A DNA stretch of 64,000 nt from Costus lasius (taxonomy: Eukaryota; Streptophyta; Magnoliopsida; Zingiberales; Costaceae). Made by a program: the position numbers and the translations under genes. The stretch lies in NCBI GenBank assembly GCA_027563935.2, contig CM050446.2:31437501-31501500 (forward strand), read 5' to 3'. Every line of letters starts with the position of its first letter. Position 1 is the stretch's first letter. Under the pieces are notes generated by a model. That model ran no database searches and had not been told where the DNA came from. It was given only the letters and a program-made list of their open reading frames with translations. Of the stretch, positions 1-11,179 are shown in pieces.

Positions 1-1577
1 CCCCGACGACCAATCCTTCTTCCTCACAGGAGACAACGCCATCTTTTAGCCGTCCCTCCTCTGGGGAGACATCTCATGCTGTACTCATAATGCTCCGATC
101 CCCACAACCACTCGCCTCTCCTTTCTCCTGCCAGCCAGTAGTAGTAGTAGCACTACTCGCCTCTCCTTTCTCCTGCCAGCCAGTACGAGTAGTAGTAGCA
201 GTAGTACTAGTACTAGCACCCTGAGACAACAGCACAGCCCTTTTGGTGGTGGTGGTGGTGCTCCTACTCCTGCTCCTGCGTCTGCTGCCGGTGGTGGTCC
301 ATTTCCCCAATATCATAATAATTAACAATCAAAGTCGTCCATGGCGGAAGTCGTCAACAGGACACAGACATTACACATCAAATGTGGTAACGTAGGGTCC
401 CTCCATGCCTGGGGAATTCTGGTGGGTGGTGGGTTGGGTGCGGTGCATTAGGTGTTCGAGATCTCGCCGTCGCCTAGCTAGTCCTCTCTGATGCTGCCCT
501 GCCGCGGCTTGAGAGGCGGATAAAATGCGCTGCGTCCATTCATTAGTTATTGTCTGCTTCCACGTGAAGACAAACGATCACCGTATCTCACGAGGATCGC
601 CGATTTCGTCTCTCAGTCGCTTGCTGTTTTGTCGCGTTCCTCGGCCAGCAGGTTGGCAGGCAAGCGGAAAGGAGAAGATAAGCGAGCAGGAGATGGAAGA
701 ACAAAAACGAGATATATAATGGTCTTTCGAGTAAGATTGGTGTAAGTTGTAAGAGAGAGAAAGAGGAATAATCAAGAGCCAGCTCCCAGTGTGTAGATCG
801 CTTTTACTGAATCAATGGACCATGGCAGGTAGCTGCGCTCACAACCCATCAGAAGAAGATAACGTTGTAGTAATAAATAGGAGCGATCAGAGAGAGAGAC
901 AGAGAGAGCTACAAAAGCATTCAATGGTGGCAAGTAAATCCAGAAAGTTTTGTTCTGAGAGCACAAGAGCATTTAAGACACTAGGAAGGGATTGCGAAAC
1001 TAAGAACATCCTTCCAGTACCAAGAACAAACAATTTGCTCTACTCCATGGAAGAAGACCACGAAGCTGCAGCAGAGTTAAGATTTGGATAAGCAACTTAA
1101 GATGCAGAGAGCACTGCATGGTGGACACGTTTAAAGAGGCGAAGAAAATACCAAAAAAAGAAAAAAAGAATAAAGTTTTGAAGGATCAGAATCAACACTT
1201 GGTTCAGCCTCTCTCGATCTTACTGCCCGTCCCATCCACACTTGCACAGCATGCTATATTTTGCTCATGTCCCTACTGCCTTTTCAAAGCAAAATTCATG
1301 CATCACCTCCAACACCAACTACCATCAAGTAAGTTAATCACTAGCTAGCAATGGCAGCGTCTCTTCCAGCTGCTGCTCCCCAAAAGACGCCACCGAGATC
1401 ACCACGCTCACACTAGTAGCTCAAAAGCAATCTCCGACACTCACAGTTCATTAACATGCTAAAGAAGCAAAGCAACATGAGCAAGAGAAGACAGAAATTG
1501 AGAGGAACCCACTAGCTATCTAGAAACGGAAACAAGGAAGCAGATGGAGAAAGGAAGAGCAAAAATTAATAAATAAA
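1..1577. other. Gene-free flank downstream of the ZF-HD gene
   Basis: No convincing gene is seen. Open frames here are short and low-complexity. A G-box core (CACGTG) lies at 561-566, and short GA runs lie around 885-910. The stretch next to the ZF-HD stop codon should contain that gene's 3' UTR, but no clear polyadenylation signal can be assigned. Confidence 0.5.
110..218. repeat. 45-bp tandem duplication plus AGT microsatellite
   Basis: A stretch beginning ACTCGCCTCTCCTTTCTCC occurs at about 110 and again at about 155, a 45-bp period. Each copy is followed by AGT trinucleotide repeats. A GGT run follows at about 245-260. The open frame across this block is Ser/Thr/Arg-rich and is only a by-product of the repeats. 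Confidence 0.75.
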
Positions 1578-1617
1578 CTACATCGGAGCAGATCGATCTA
1601 TGTATAGATCTCGGTGG

Positions 1618-2476
1618 TTAGCTCGGGGACCTCTTACCGAGGGTGTGCTTGTTGTTGTGCATCCACACCTTGAGCACATGGCGCCTGATGCACGCCTCTT
1701 CGCACAACTGCTGCACCGCCGCCTCGTCCTGCTTCTGGATCCGCCACCCCACCCTCTCTGCGAACGCCAGCATCTTGTCCTTCTGCTCCGCCGTAAACTT
1801 GGTCCGGAAGCGCTTCTTGTGGCTCCCCGACCCCGACAGAGACGCCCTGATGCCGTTTCCCCCCTCCGCCGCCCAATCCCATCATCGGGTCCGACGCACC
1901 CTCCTGCTCCTCCCGGCTTTGCCCCCCGCGCCCTCCCCTTGCGCTCGACGTCAACGGCAGCGCGAACGGCGGCGGCGGCGGCGGCCTCTGGTGCTGCGCG
2001 GCCACCGAGAACGCCAACGGAATCTGGGTGTGGTGCGGCGGCAGCGGCGGATGTTGGTGGTGCTGGAGATATTGCGCTGCCGTGCGGCAAAAAGGGGATA
2101 ACTGTTGGTGAAACCCCGTCGCCCCCTCCAGCGCTCCTCTAGCTCGGGTGCCGCCCTCAGCTTCCTTACGGTGGAAGTTGCGGTGACAACCGCAAGCGGC
2201 GCAGCGGAGAGCGTCGATCGTACCCTCCTCGCCAGCGGCTAGGAACTCGCCGCACCCGTCAACGGCGTGGCTACCGATGCCCACGGCATGGTTCCTGAGG
2301 CACTCTTTGTACCTGCCTTGCCTCGCCTTCGTATTCCCTGACACAGGCCCGACGGCTTCACCGCTGCCTCCTACGCTCGCTCCTCCTCGAGGGGAATTGT
2401 GCGTGGGCATCTCGAAGCTAGAACCCGTCGGCAAGCCCACGTCCTCCTCCATCTGTTCGGGGTCATCGAAATCCAT
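1618..2476 (-). CDS. Zinc-finger homeodomain (ZF-HD) transcription factor, frame broken by one base
   Basis: Plant-specific nuclear transcription factor that dimerises through an N-terminal zinc finger and binds DNA through a C-terminal homeodomain. The start at 2474-2476 gives the MDFDD N-terminus that I recall from the rice ZHD1/ZHD2 group. Residues about 56-108 form the ZF-HD dimerisation finger ([27 protein letters not shown]). A His/Pro-rich linker follows. The homeodomain (about the last 66 residues: [30 protein letters not shown]) ends at stop 1618-1620, but it lies in another frame. The span is 859 bases, one more than 286 codons, and the extra base falls in a G run at 1859-1864. Read as given, the frame misses the homeodomain and stops at 1634-1636 after 280 residues. 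No intron is needed, as is usual in this family. It is much more GC-rich than its surroundings. It may be a sequencing error or a real mutation. Confidence 0.9.
1859..1864 (-). other. Six-G homopolymer causing the ZF-HD frameshift
   Basis: On the coding strand a run of six G sits in a glycine-rich linker at about codon 205. With five G, the zinc-finger frame runs without interruption into a complete homeodomain and its stop codon. With six, the homeodomain is lost. Homopolymer miscounting is a common assembly error, so this site decides whether the gene is intact. Confidence 0.85.
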
Positions 2477-2900
2477 GGCCCCCGTGGATGACCCGCTCAG
2501 ATCTGGTTCTCAGGAGCTCCGCCGCCGTCAATCTTCTCTCTCATTATCTCTAACTTCACTGGTTTAGGAGAATAAGAGTGAGGGGGGAAGAGTATGGACA
2601 CTATCAACCTTAATAAACAGCCTTTCTGTGTCTCTGATATGATCCGAGCTTTTTTTCTCTCTCTTTCTGTCTGTGTGCGTGTGTGGGTGTGTTAAGCTCG
2701 CATCAAATTAAGCACAGCTCTTTTTCCATTTTGAATTCACCGGAGTTGCAGTGAATAATGTGGCATGGCTTTTACAGTTTTACGTTGGTGGGGTGAATGG
2801 AGAAAGCGTCGCCTCACGTTGAAATGACCACTTGACCAAGAAAAGATGAGAGAGAAGGAAGCTTTTTAAAGGGAAAACAAAAGAGAACAGAAAATTAAGT
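2477..2900 (-). promoter_or_regulatory. Presumed 5' UTR and promoter of the ZF-HD gene
   Basis: Upstream on the coding strand lies a purine-rich (GA)n tract (plus-strand CT tracts at about 2533-2560 and 2652-2668) followed by a CA/GT-type microsatellite to about 2696. Such tracts are common in plant 5' leaders. A TTGACC W-box core lies at 2832-2837. No confident TATA box is seen. Assignment as promoter is by position only. Confidence 0.4.
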
Positions 2901-4693
2901 GCCAGACAGTGAGAACTGAGAATTGCCAAGGGACCTATATGCTTTTCATTTATTTATTTATTTTTATGTATTAAATTCAAAGGAAGATCCATGTTATACA
3001 ATTTTAGCTCTAATGATAGCCCTTAATTCTATTAAAATCCCTAATTATTTAATTAACCATGGCATTTATTACCAATTCATATATAGTCTTACTTTTTTCT
3101 TTCAATACTATTTTTTTTTTGCCGTAACTAAGTTAAGTAATGAGAACGGAAATTGAACTCAAGAACTTGTTATCAACAACTAAGGTCCTTACCAGTTGAA
3201 CCCAATACTATTGATATCCTACAAAGCTTTTGCATAGGAAAGAACTGTATTCTATATGTGAATAGGTTTATACACTTTATATCTTAATTAATATTTTTTT
3301 TATAAATGTATTCAATAAGTATAACTCTATTCTTTGAATTGTTATTGCTTGTTTTTGGAAAGTTCTATGTAACTAAATTTTTTTTTAATGACAACTCTTT
3401 ATAAAAATTTCTAACACAAACGAACCCTAATACCTTAATACCACCATTTAATTTTAGCTTCCCATCTAATGCATCTTCTTCTCAAATTCTCTTTCATCTT
3501 TTATCCCCTTCCTCAGTTCATAATCGAGCTTATGATGTGACTTCCATAAACAACATTGATCCATGAGCCCAACTTTGTGGATACTTTATTTTAATTCAAC
3601 TATTTTATGGGTTTAATTAAGTAATTTGTTATAGTAACCCACTATATTTAATTAGTACGACATATTATCATATTTATAGTAGATTTACTTTGTTTACTAT
3701 TTAAAAATTGTACAAACTCTAGATATCATTACAACATAATTTCTTAATGTTTTATGATGAGAGGTTACTTGAACTAAGGAATTATTTTTTAGGGGCAACA
3801 TATCCACGTTATTTGAAACTTGTTTACTCATAAAATATCCACAACTTAAACTTTTATTTATCCTAAAAAAATATAAAATAATTAAAGATATGCAAGAAGA
3901 ATATAAGAATTTAATGTCAATTGTTTATTCTATCCTTTTAATCTATAAGATATGTAATAATTTTTAAATTCAAAAAATTTAAGAAACAACTCTTAACAAT
4001 AAATTCTGAAGATGTTATAGTTAAAACTTAACAATTCATATAACACATGCAAACTTCAACTTGTCAAATAATATCATTCTTTCATCTAATTAATCTAGAT
4101 TTACTTTCTCAGGAACAAAATCCATTATTAATCTTAGGGATACCATTTATGTGAAGCTTTTTAAAGCAAACTTATCTTTAAACTATTATAGGCCTTTTTA
4201 GCATAATAATATGGTTTAAATTGCACTATTTTATAATATAATAGAACTCATAACCTTAGTCAATAGTAGATAATGGAGTTGTCGCACTTGACCTTGACTC
4301 TCTCTTTTTTTTTATTATTTTTGAAAAGAATAAATCAAAAAAATAATATTTAAATTGTTATCAATCTTTTTATGCAAGAGTCAAATATTTATCATAAATG
4401 TCCTTAGTTACTCAGTCAAAAACAAATTTAAGATATGCAATTGCTAGTAAAATCAAACTCGTGAGTTCCGTACACTAAGTTAGAAGAATTGGAGCAAATT
4501 TCACTTTCTGTTTATATAAATATCACCCAATTTCTTTTTTTAAATTTCCACCGTCAAGCAAGGGTAGAAAAAAAAAATAAATTCAAGTAAACTATCATCC
4601 TATTATAATACTGCATAACACTTCATGTATAAATTTTATTAATATCATTACTCAAAAATTCCTATATTGTATGTATAAATTTTATTAATATCA
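2901..4693. other. AT-rich intergenic DNA
   Basis: Very AT-rich sequence with many stops in all frames and no recognisable gene or transposon domain. Around 3120-3215 a less AT-rich patch contains a TGAACC-type motif like those in degenerate short repeats, but it is too weak to name. Confidence 0.6.
4625..4693. repeat. 23-bp direct repeat in AT-rich DNA
   Basis: The 23 bases beginning ATGTATAAATTTTATT occur at 4625-4647 and at 4671-4693, separated by 23 bases. The second copy ends where transposon-like sequence begins. It is too long for an LTR-element target duplication, so it is probably a simple local duplication. Confidence 0.7.
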
Positions 4694-5034
4694 ACTAGAG
4701 ATATCGCTGAGAGGTCAAGGTTTCATGCTATATTTAGCCCTCATTGGACATGGAATACCTTGACTGTCTCAATAAGGGGAATTGCCAAGTATAATTGGCC
4801 GGCGTGCCCACCTTAAGAAGCATGAGTCACTTTGTGCATCTCATCCCACCCTCATGGGACGTGAAGCCTCATGTGAAATAAAAATCCCATATCACTAGGA
4901 AATCTCAGATTTCCTGATTGAATTTGTGGGTTATCAATTCAATTAAAATAGTGAGAGCTATGATCATTTAATACAAGTCTAGATTAAATGTTTTGAAGTA
5001 GTACTAATATGTTTTTATTGGTTATTGTAGGTTA

Positions 5035-5480
5035 ATGGCTACAAACAATAGTATATGGTCATTACGATCTGTCTTAGAAAAGGACAAGTTGGTTGGAACC
5101 AACTTATTGGATTGGTATATGAACTTGAGGATTATCCTCAAGCTCGAGAGGAAGCTTTATGTCCTAGAGCAACCTATTCCTAAGCCACTTCCATGCTCAG
5201 CCTCAGTGGCTGAGAAGGATGCTTTAGACAAGCATCAGGGTGACACTTTAGATGTTGCTAATTTGATGCTAACTAACATGTCGCCTGAATTTTGAGGGCA
5301 ATATAAACAGAAGAATGCTTCTGACATTATTTCTAATCTAAAGTAGCTCTTCTATTTATTGGTTAGCCTCAACCTTCCTAAAGTAGACATTCAGTGTATT
5401 GACCCGAAAGGCTTGACCAAGGAACTAAAGTTAAAGATAGAAAGGGTCAGAAATAACAAGTGTTATTCATGTGGAGGACC
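5035..5480 (+). pseudogene. copia-1 gag remnant
   Basis: The ATG at 5035 opens a frame with the copia gag N-terminus (LRSVLEKDKLVGTNLLDWY, then VLEQPIP). The family protein forms the virus-like particle that packages element RNA. The frame stops at about 5293-5295. Gag-like sequence continues with an amber stop near 5343, then shortens to a CCHC-like stretch around 5460-5500 (CYSCGGPPHMMKDM), well short of a full gag, so an internal deletion is likely. Confidence 0.8.
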
Positions 5481-5499
5481 ACCTCACATGATGAAGGAC

Positions 5500-7008
5500 A
5501 TGGTGTGACTTCAGAACGAGAAGAAGAGAGGCAAGGCCTCGTCTTCTTGCCTCTCTTCTGGCTCAGGTATTTATGTTACCAAAGTCGACCTTTCTATTTC
5601 TATGTCATGGGTATTGTTTATCACATGCAGAGCTCATATTTGCATAAATATGCAGAGGCTTAAGAAAAGTAGATCGGTAAGGCCTAGAGAGATTGACCTA
5701 TGAGTTGGAAACGGGGCACAGGTTGTTACTGTTGCTGTAAAACTTTTGACACTCTCCTTGCCTTCCAGACTTTAGTTAGAGTTAGATCATTGCTACTTTA
5801 TACCTTCTCTTACCAAAAACATTGTATTCATTCCTTGTTTAGCGAGGAAAGTGTTTAAATTTAAAATAAAGGAAAACTCTTGTTCTTTTTCATTTGTAAA
5901 TGTGTTTTATGGGAAGGGTACTTTATGCAATAGATTATATGTCTTGGATATGGATAACTCCATATGTAACATAAATCATAAAAGGATCAAACTGAGTGGT
6001 TTAGTTGGTGCGTACCTTTGGTATTGTCGATTAGCCCATATAAACAGGAATCGCATTCAACAACTCCATGCAAATAGATTGTTAGATTCAACCTTCTTGG
6101 AGAAGTTTGATACTTGTGAGTCTTGTTTATTATGGAAAATAACAAATGCACCCTTCACCAAGACTGGTGAGAGGGTAGGAGGTTTATTAGATCTCATACA
6201 TAGTGATGTGTGTGGGTCATTCAGTAAATAAGCTAGATGAGTGTACAACTACTTTATCACATTTACTGATGACTTCAGTAGATATAGTTATGTCTACTTG
6301 ATGAGACATAAGTCAGAATCCTTTGAGAAATTTAAGAAGTTCAGACATAAAGTAGAGAACCAGCTTGGTAGATCAATTAAGACTCTTCGATCAAATCATG
6401 GTGGAGAGCACTTGAGCGGTGAGTTCTTTGACTATCTAAGGGAGTATGAGATCCTATCCCAACTCACTCCTCCTAAAACACCTCAATGGAATTGTGTGTT
6501 TGAGAAGAGGAATCAAACTCTGTTGGGTATGGTTTGATCCATGATGAGTCATGTAACTCTACCACCCTCGTTTTGGGGTCATGCACTTGAGACAACTTCT
6601 CTCATACTGAATAATATTTCATCTAAGAGTGTTTCCAAGTTTCCATATGAGGTATGGAGTAGGAGACACTCGAACCTATCTTTTATCAGAAAGTGGGGAT
6701 GTGAGGCTTATGTCAAACGTCAGGATTCTAGCAAGCTAGAACCTAGAACTAATAAATGTGTGTTTGTGGGGGTATCCTAAGAAAACTAAAGGATACTATT
6801 TCTATGTTCCCACTGCGAACAAAGTTTTTATTGCTCAGGGTGCCGTATTTCTAGAGAAGGAATTTCTCATGAAAGAAGTTAGTGGGAGGAAGTTTGACTT
6901 GGACGAGGTCCAAGTGCAACCACAAGACACAGAGATGAAACCTAAGCTACCTACATCGGTTACTAGGCAACTAGAGGCTTAGACACAGGTCCCACGTAAG
7001 TTTGGGAG
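5500..7008 (+). pseudogene. copia-1 protease-integrase remnant
   Basis: Protease-like sequence (IYVTKVDLSISMSWVL) is degenerate. The GAG-pre-integrase part (LDSTFLEKFDTCESCLL) leads into the integrase core. The first acidic motif is visible (LIHSDVCG). The second, normally SDHGGEY in this family, reads SNHGGEH, so a catalytic aspartate is replaced by asparagine. The glutamate motif is present (VFEKRN). Stops occur near 6229 and 6535, and a frameshift lies near 6760-6780. The C-terminal part continues to the solo LTR at 7014 and resumes beyond it. Confidence 0.85.
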
Positions 7009-7013
7009 GATTC
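7009..7013. repeat. Target-site duplication GATTC, left copy
   Basis: Perfect match to 8693-8697 on the far side of the solo LTR. Only one GATTC is present at the uninterrupted site in copia-3. Confidence 0.92.
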
Positions 7014-8692
7014 TGAAAGGCCCCTTCAAGGGGGAGCGAAACCCTAAAGTGGCGCAAGTAAATTCTTTTGGCAGCGGATAAAGGGTTTCATGAGGATCGC
7101 ATGTAATATATGTTCATATGATCAACCTTAAACAATGTAAAGATCGAAAGAAGATCATACCAAAGCCATTGATTCGAATGGCGACTTGGAAGTAGAGAGT
7201 GATGCCGCTCTCCTCCAAAGAAGACGCACACAAGAAGATGTCGCCTACTTCCTTTGGCGTTCCTTGTGCTAGCAAGGGCCCAAGGTATCCTTGATCGCTT
7301 GAAGGGATGAAGAGATCTTTGCTTGGGCGAATTCTCCTTTTCGTCCACCTCCCTCACACGAGAATGCAAGTCTCTCATCAAAGCCAAGAGAAGGTGACGA
7401 GAATAGAATCAAGCGTTGAGGCGTTTATGCAAGTGGCGCTTATTACTTTCCAAAAATAGCAAGCAATGAAGTCATGCGCCCATGATCTCAAAACCGATCA
7501 AAACGCCTCAAGCTTTGAACCATGCGTTCACACATGTGAACCGGTTCAATTTTGGTCTGGTTCAAAGACCAATTAACCCAAGCTATTTGGTCTAGATCAC
7601 ATTAAACCCTAAGGTTCCAGATCTAACCGTTCATCTCTTGATGCTCCTGATCTGACCGATCTAGCACCAATTCTCTCGATCGAAGCTTACCGATCTCAAG
7701 CCCTAATCAATCAAACATGATCAGACCAGATCTCACTCACAATCAGAGATTAAATCCCTTTAAACTGAACCCTGATAATTCAGTCCACACGATCTGACTT
7801 AAGTAAGCCATATCATCAAATTGTGCGACCCTGAGGGTTTCCTTTAAATGTCGGTAACGATAACTTACGTTATCACGATCAGTGAGGGGTATCTAGCAAC
7901 ACATCACTGTCTCCCGATATAAAAGAAAGAGTCTTCCAAGACTACACCCAAACCACAGCACAAGTGTGAATCAACTCACTAGGCATACATGATTCCTTTG
8001 CCACTGGATGTTCTTATTGGACAAGCGTGTCAAGACTGTAGCTCCAATATGATGAGCATGATTAGATCAGATGAACATAGTCACCTGGGTATGGCCATAC
8101 ACTTTCTCAATCATCTCATTCAGGGGGGCCCCCTTTAGAACATCACACTCCAATCAAGGAGACGGCAATCCTATATCTATCACTAGTGTCCTAACCTGAC
8201 TCATGATCATTATCCAAGATAGTCTATAACCATTATGTTTCAAATGATATTGAACTACCTCAAAACAATGACAATCATCATTTAGAAACACAAGTGATCT
8301 CAAGTCAGAGGACATGTGCCACTTGATGCAAACAAGGATTATTCACATTGTGACAAGCAATTGAATATCCTAGTAGGGTCTGTCCAGTACATCCAATGTA
8401 CCCATGAGTCTACATCTTATTCCATGCTCGAAGCATCCTATAAGATTAGAACACATATTAGTCTCAATCATATCAAGGCTGTCTCATGTTCACCAAGATA
8501 TCTCGACTAAGGACATTACAGCATGTCAGCCAAGCTGAACAGCATTGAGACATTATTCAGAAGTACACATATTGCAGCAGACAATGTAACAAACTGAATA
8601 ACAACCATTGCCTTTATAAACATATGAGTTTATACATGATACTAAAAGAATCCCAAGGCCTCAAACATTAGCCTTAAGGGCATACCCCAACA
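7014..8692 (-). mobile_element. Solo LTR (copia-like) nested in copia-1
   Basis: A 1679-bp unit bounded by TG and CA and flanked by perfect GATTC target duplications at 7009-7013 and 8693-8697. Copia-3 carries the uninterrupted version of this site at about 45510-45525 (minus strand), which shows the exact empty site. Read on the minus strand it starts TGTTGGGGTATGCCC, typical of copia LTRs. No internal domains are present, so it is the product of LTR-LTR recombination. It belongs to a family not otherwise present in the window. Confidence 0.93.
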
Positions 8693-8697
8693 GATTC

Positions 8698-10336
8698 ATC
8701 GTGCACCTGAGAGGTATGGGTCGCTACCGACCCAACACGACGGGATCTTCATCAATGAGAATGAGCCCAGGACCTATGATGAGGCTGTATCGGACTCCGA
8801 GAGATGGCTTGAGGTCATGAGATCCGAGATGTATTCCGTGTCGGCTAACCAAGTCTGGGATTTGGTTGAGCTGCCTGATGGGCTAAAACTCATAGGCTGT
8901 GAATGGGTCTTCAAAAAGAGGACAGACATGGATGACAATATAGTTACCTATAAGGGTAGACTTGTGGCTAAAGGATTCAGACAGTTCCATGGGGTGGACT
9001 ATGATGAAACCTTCTCGCCAGTTGCCATAATTAAATTCATTCCAATCTTGCTTGCTATAGTTGCATATCACGATTATGAGATATGGCAGATGAATGTTAA
9101 GATAGAGTTCCTTAATGGGAAGTTGACTGTGGATGTGTATATGACACAACCTGATGGCTTCATCTATCCTACAGAGGCCAATAAGGTCTGCAGGTTAAAG
9201 AAATCTATTTATGTATTAAAGTAAACATCTCAAAGTTGAAATCTTCATTTTGATGAGGTAGTAAGGGATTACTACTTTATCACAAATGAAGATGACGCCT
9301 GTGTATATAGAAAAATTTAGTGGGAGCTCAGTGACTTTTCTAGTCTTGTATGTATGTCGATGACATATTGCTCATCGAAAATGACATCCTTAGTCTTCAA
9401 TATATGAAGACATTGTTGGGGAAGTATTTCAAGATGAAGGACTTAGGGGAGGCCGCCTATATTCTAGGTGTGAGGATCTACAGGGATAGGTCCAAGAGGC
9501 TCCTGGCCCTTAGTCAGAGTATCTACATTGATAAGGTCCTAGAGAGTTTCAACTTGGAGCAATCCAAGAAGGGATGCCTTCCAATAAGACATGGCCTTAT
9601 TCTCTCGAAGAGCCAGTGTCCCACCACACAAGCTGAGCGAGATAACATGGGTCGAGTGTCGTATGCTTCAATAGTAAGTTCGATCATGTATATGATGTTG
9701 TGTACTAGACCAGATGTGGCTTATGCTATGAGCATAACTAACCGATACCAATCCAATCTAGGTCCGCAGCACTCGGTGGCTGTAAAGAATATTCTTAAGT
9801 ATCTTAGAAGAACTAAGGATTCGTTCTTGGTCTATGGGAGACAGGAAGAGCTCAATGTTCAGGGCTACACTAATGCATCATTCTAGTCAAACCTTGATGA
9901 CTTCATATCGGAGGTAGGCTATATGTTCAAGTTGAATGGAGGCGTTGTATGCTGGAAAAGCTACAAGCAATCCACTATTGCTGATTCTACAATCGAGGCT
10001 GAGTATGTCATCACTTCTGAGGCAGCTAAAGAAGCCATTTGGATTAGGAAGTTCATTTCTGAACTTCAGGTGGTTACAACTGTTGTGGATCCGATTGAGC
10101 TCTATTGTGATAACAATGGAGAGATTGCACAGGCAAAGGTACCACGGTCTCATAAAAAGTTCAAACACATACTCAGGAGATTTCACCTGATTAGAGAGAT
10201 CATTGACTAAGATGATGTCAAAATTAGCAGAGTTGACACGGAGAACAATCTAGCAGACCCACTGACCAAGGCTTTGGCACAACAAAAGCATGATAGTCAT
10301 ACGAGGGATATGAGGTTGATATTTCTCAACAACTAA
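8698..10336 (+). pseudogene. copia-1 reverse transcriptase and RNase H remnant
   Basis: The fingers/palm region starts near 8817 (WVFKKRTDMDDNI, GVDYDETFSPVA). The YVDD active site is at about 9353. Just before it TGTA is duplicated compared with copia-2 and copia-3, which shifts the frame, and an extra A sits near 9315. Further stops lie at 9222-9224, 9884-9886 and 10208-10210. RNase H follows (ADSTIEAEYV, ELYCDNNGE, ADPLTKALAQQKH) and ends near 10336. The family enzyme copies element RNA into DNA in cytoplasmic particles. Confidence 0.88.
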
Positions 10337-10342
10337 GTCTAA

Positions 10343-10357
10343 GTGCAAGCAGGAGAT
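10343..10357 (+). other. copia-1 polypurine tract
   Basis: The purine-rich GCAAGCAGGAGAT lies directly before the LTR start TGTTGG at 10358. Equivalent tracts precede the LTRs of copia-2 (GTGCAAGTGGGAGAT) and copia-3. It primes plus-strand DNA synthesis in these elements. Confidence 0.75.
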
Positions 10358-11170
10358 TGTTGGTGTATATACCCTTAGACCCGTTGTTAGTCTATTTTCT
10401 GTACTACTTGACACTGATATTTTATATATCATTATTGCATTGTCGTTATTATGATATGTTTACATATGCGATTATATACTTGCATGATAATGTCCTTGGA
10501 GACAGATTGAATTTATGCTCAAACTCTTGTCCCCAATCAAGCACCTAAGTGGATATAGGACAGCCCTGGTACATGTGAGATTGATATATGGGCTAGTTAG
10601 GCATGAGGTGCTAATGCAGACATATGAGTATATCAGTAGTGGATATACTGATTCGACCCACTGTGAGGCTCTAAGTTGGTGTTAGGAGGTATCCTCACAA
10701 GTAACAAGAGATGTTTGATCTCTCGACTTAAGGTCATTGACTCTCCTATATGGTTAGAGATATGCTTTGATACAACCTAACATTTCATCATAGTTGGGAG
10801 GTCATAACATATGTCATTGAGTATATCACGACCCATATGAGAAGATCAATAGACAGTTAGAGGATTTGCCCCTTCCTGAGGGAAGCTTGATATCCATGGG
10901 ACCCCCCTATGGTTGCATGACTAAAAGTATATGGTCATACCTATGTGAAAGCCTGATTTAGTCATGACCATGAGATTGGGTGAAAACAAGTGGTGACACA
11001 CTTGTCCAATCAGATATCAATTTGACAAAGAGACTATAATGCATTAGTACCTTATTGCGATGATGGGGATGTTGATGTCGATATCCATTCCAAAGACTTG
11101 GGTAGCAGCGATGCACTGCTAGATGCCACTCACTAACCTTTGGATGGTCCAATGGGATATGTGCATCATA
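10358..11170 (+). mobile_element. copia-1 3' LTR, truncated
   Basis: Starts TGTTGGTGTATATACCC and can be followed against the copia-2 3' LTR (21806-23766) through the segment GGTGACACACTTGTCCAATC. Similarity fades near 11140-11170, so more than half of the LTR is missing. The right part appears replaced by a diverged LTR-like copy. Confidence 0.8.
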
Positions 11171-11179
11171 TCTATTTGA

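Larger units (their letters stand above)
4694..11170 (+). mobile_element. Ty1/copia element copia-1 (Angela/BARE-like), 5'-truncated
   Basis: Order on the plus strand is untranslated leader, gag, protease, integrase, reverse transcriptase, RNase H, polypurine tract, 3' LTR, the Ty1/copia order (integrase before RT). The RNase H tail (LADPLTKALAQQKH) and long LTR fit the Angela/BARE group as I remember it. No 5' LTR and no tRNA-Met primer site are found, so the left boundary is uncertain. A solo LTR interrupts it at 7014-8692. Stops and frameshifts in every domain mean it cannot be autonomous. Confidence 0.85.

Noticed and set aside
74..328. Minus-strand open frame of 84 residues rich in Ser, Thr and Arg
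   Set aside because: It is the translation of trinucleotide repeats and a 45-bp duplication; no domain and no codon-use signal.
789..1091. Plus-strand open frame of 100 residues
   Set aside because: No recognisable motif, and it overlaps GA repeats. It could be UTR or random; not supported as a gene.
1600..2142. Plus-strand open frames opposite the ZF-HD gene
   Set aside because: Shadow frames created by the GC-rich coding sequence; the minus-strand zinc finger and homeodomain explain the region.
3120..3215. Possible tRNA-derived SINE (TGAACTC and TTGAACCC words)
   Set aside because: No clear A box and B box at correct spacing, no tail and no target duplication.
4625..4693. 23-bp repeat as a transposon target duplication
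   Set aside because: Too long for LTR elements, and the copies are separated by only 23 bases.
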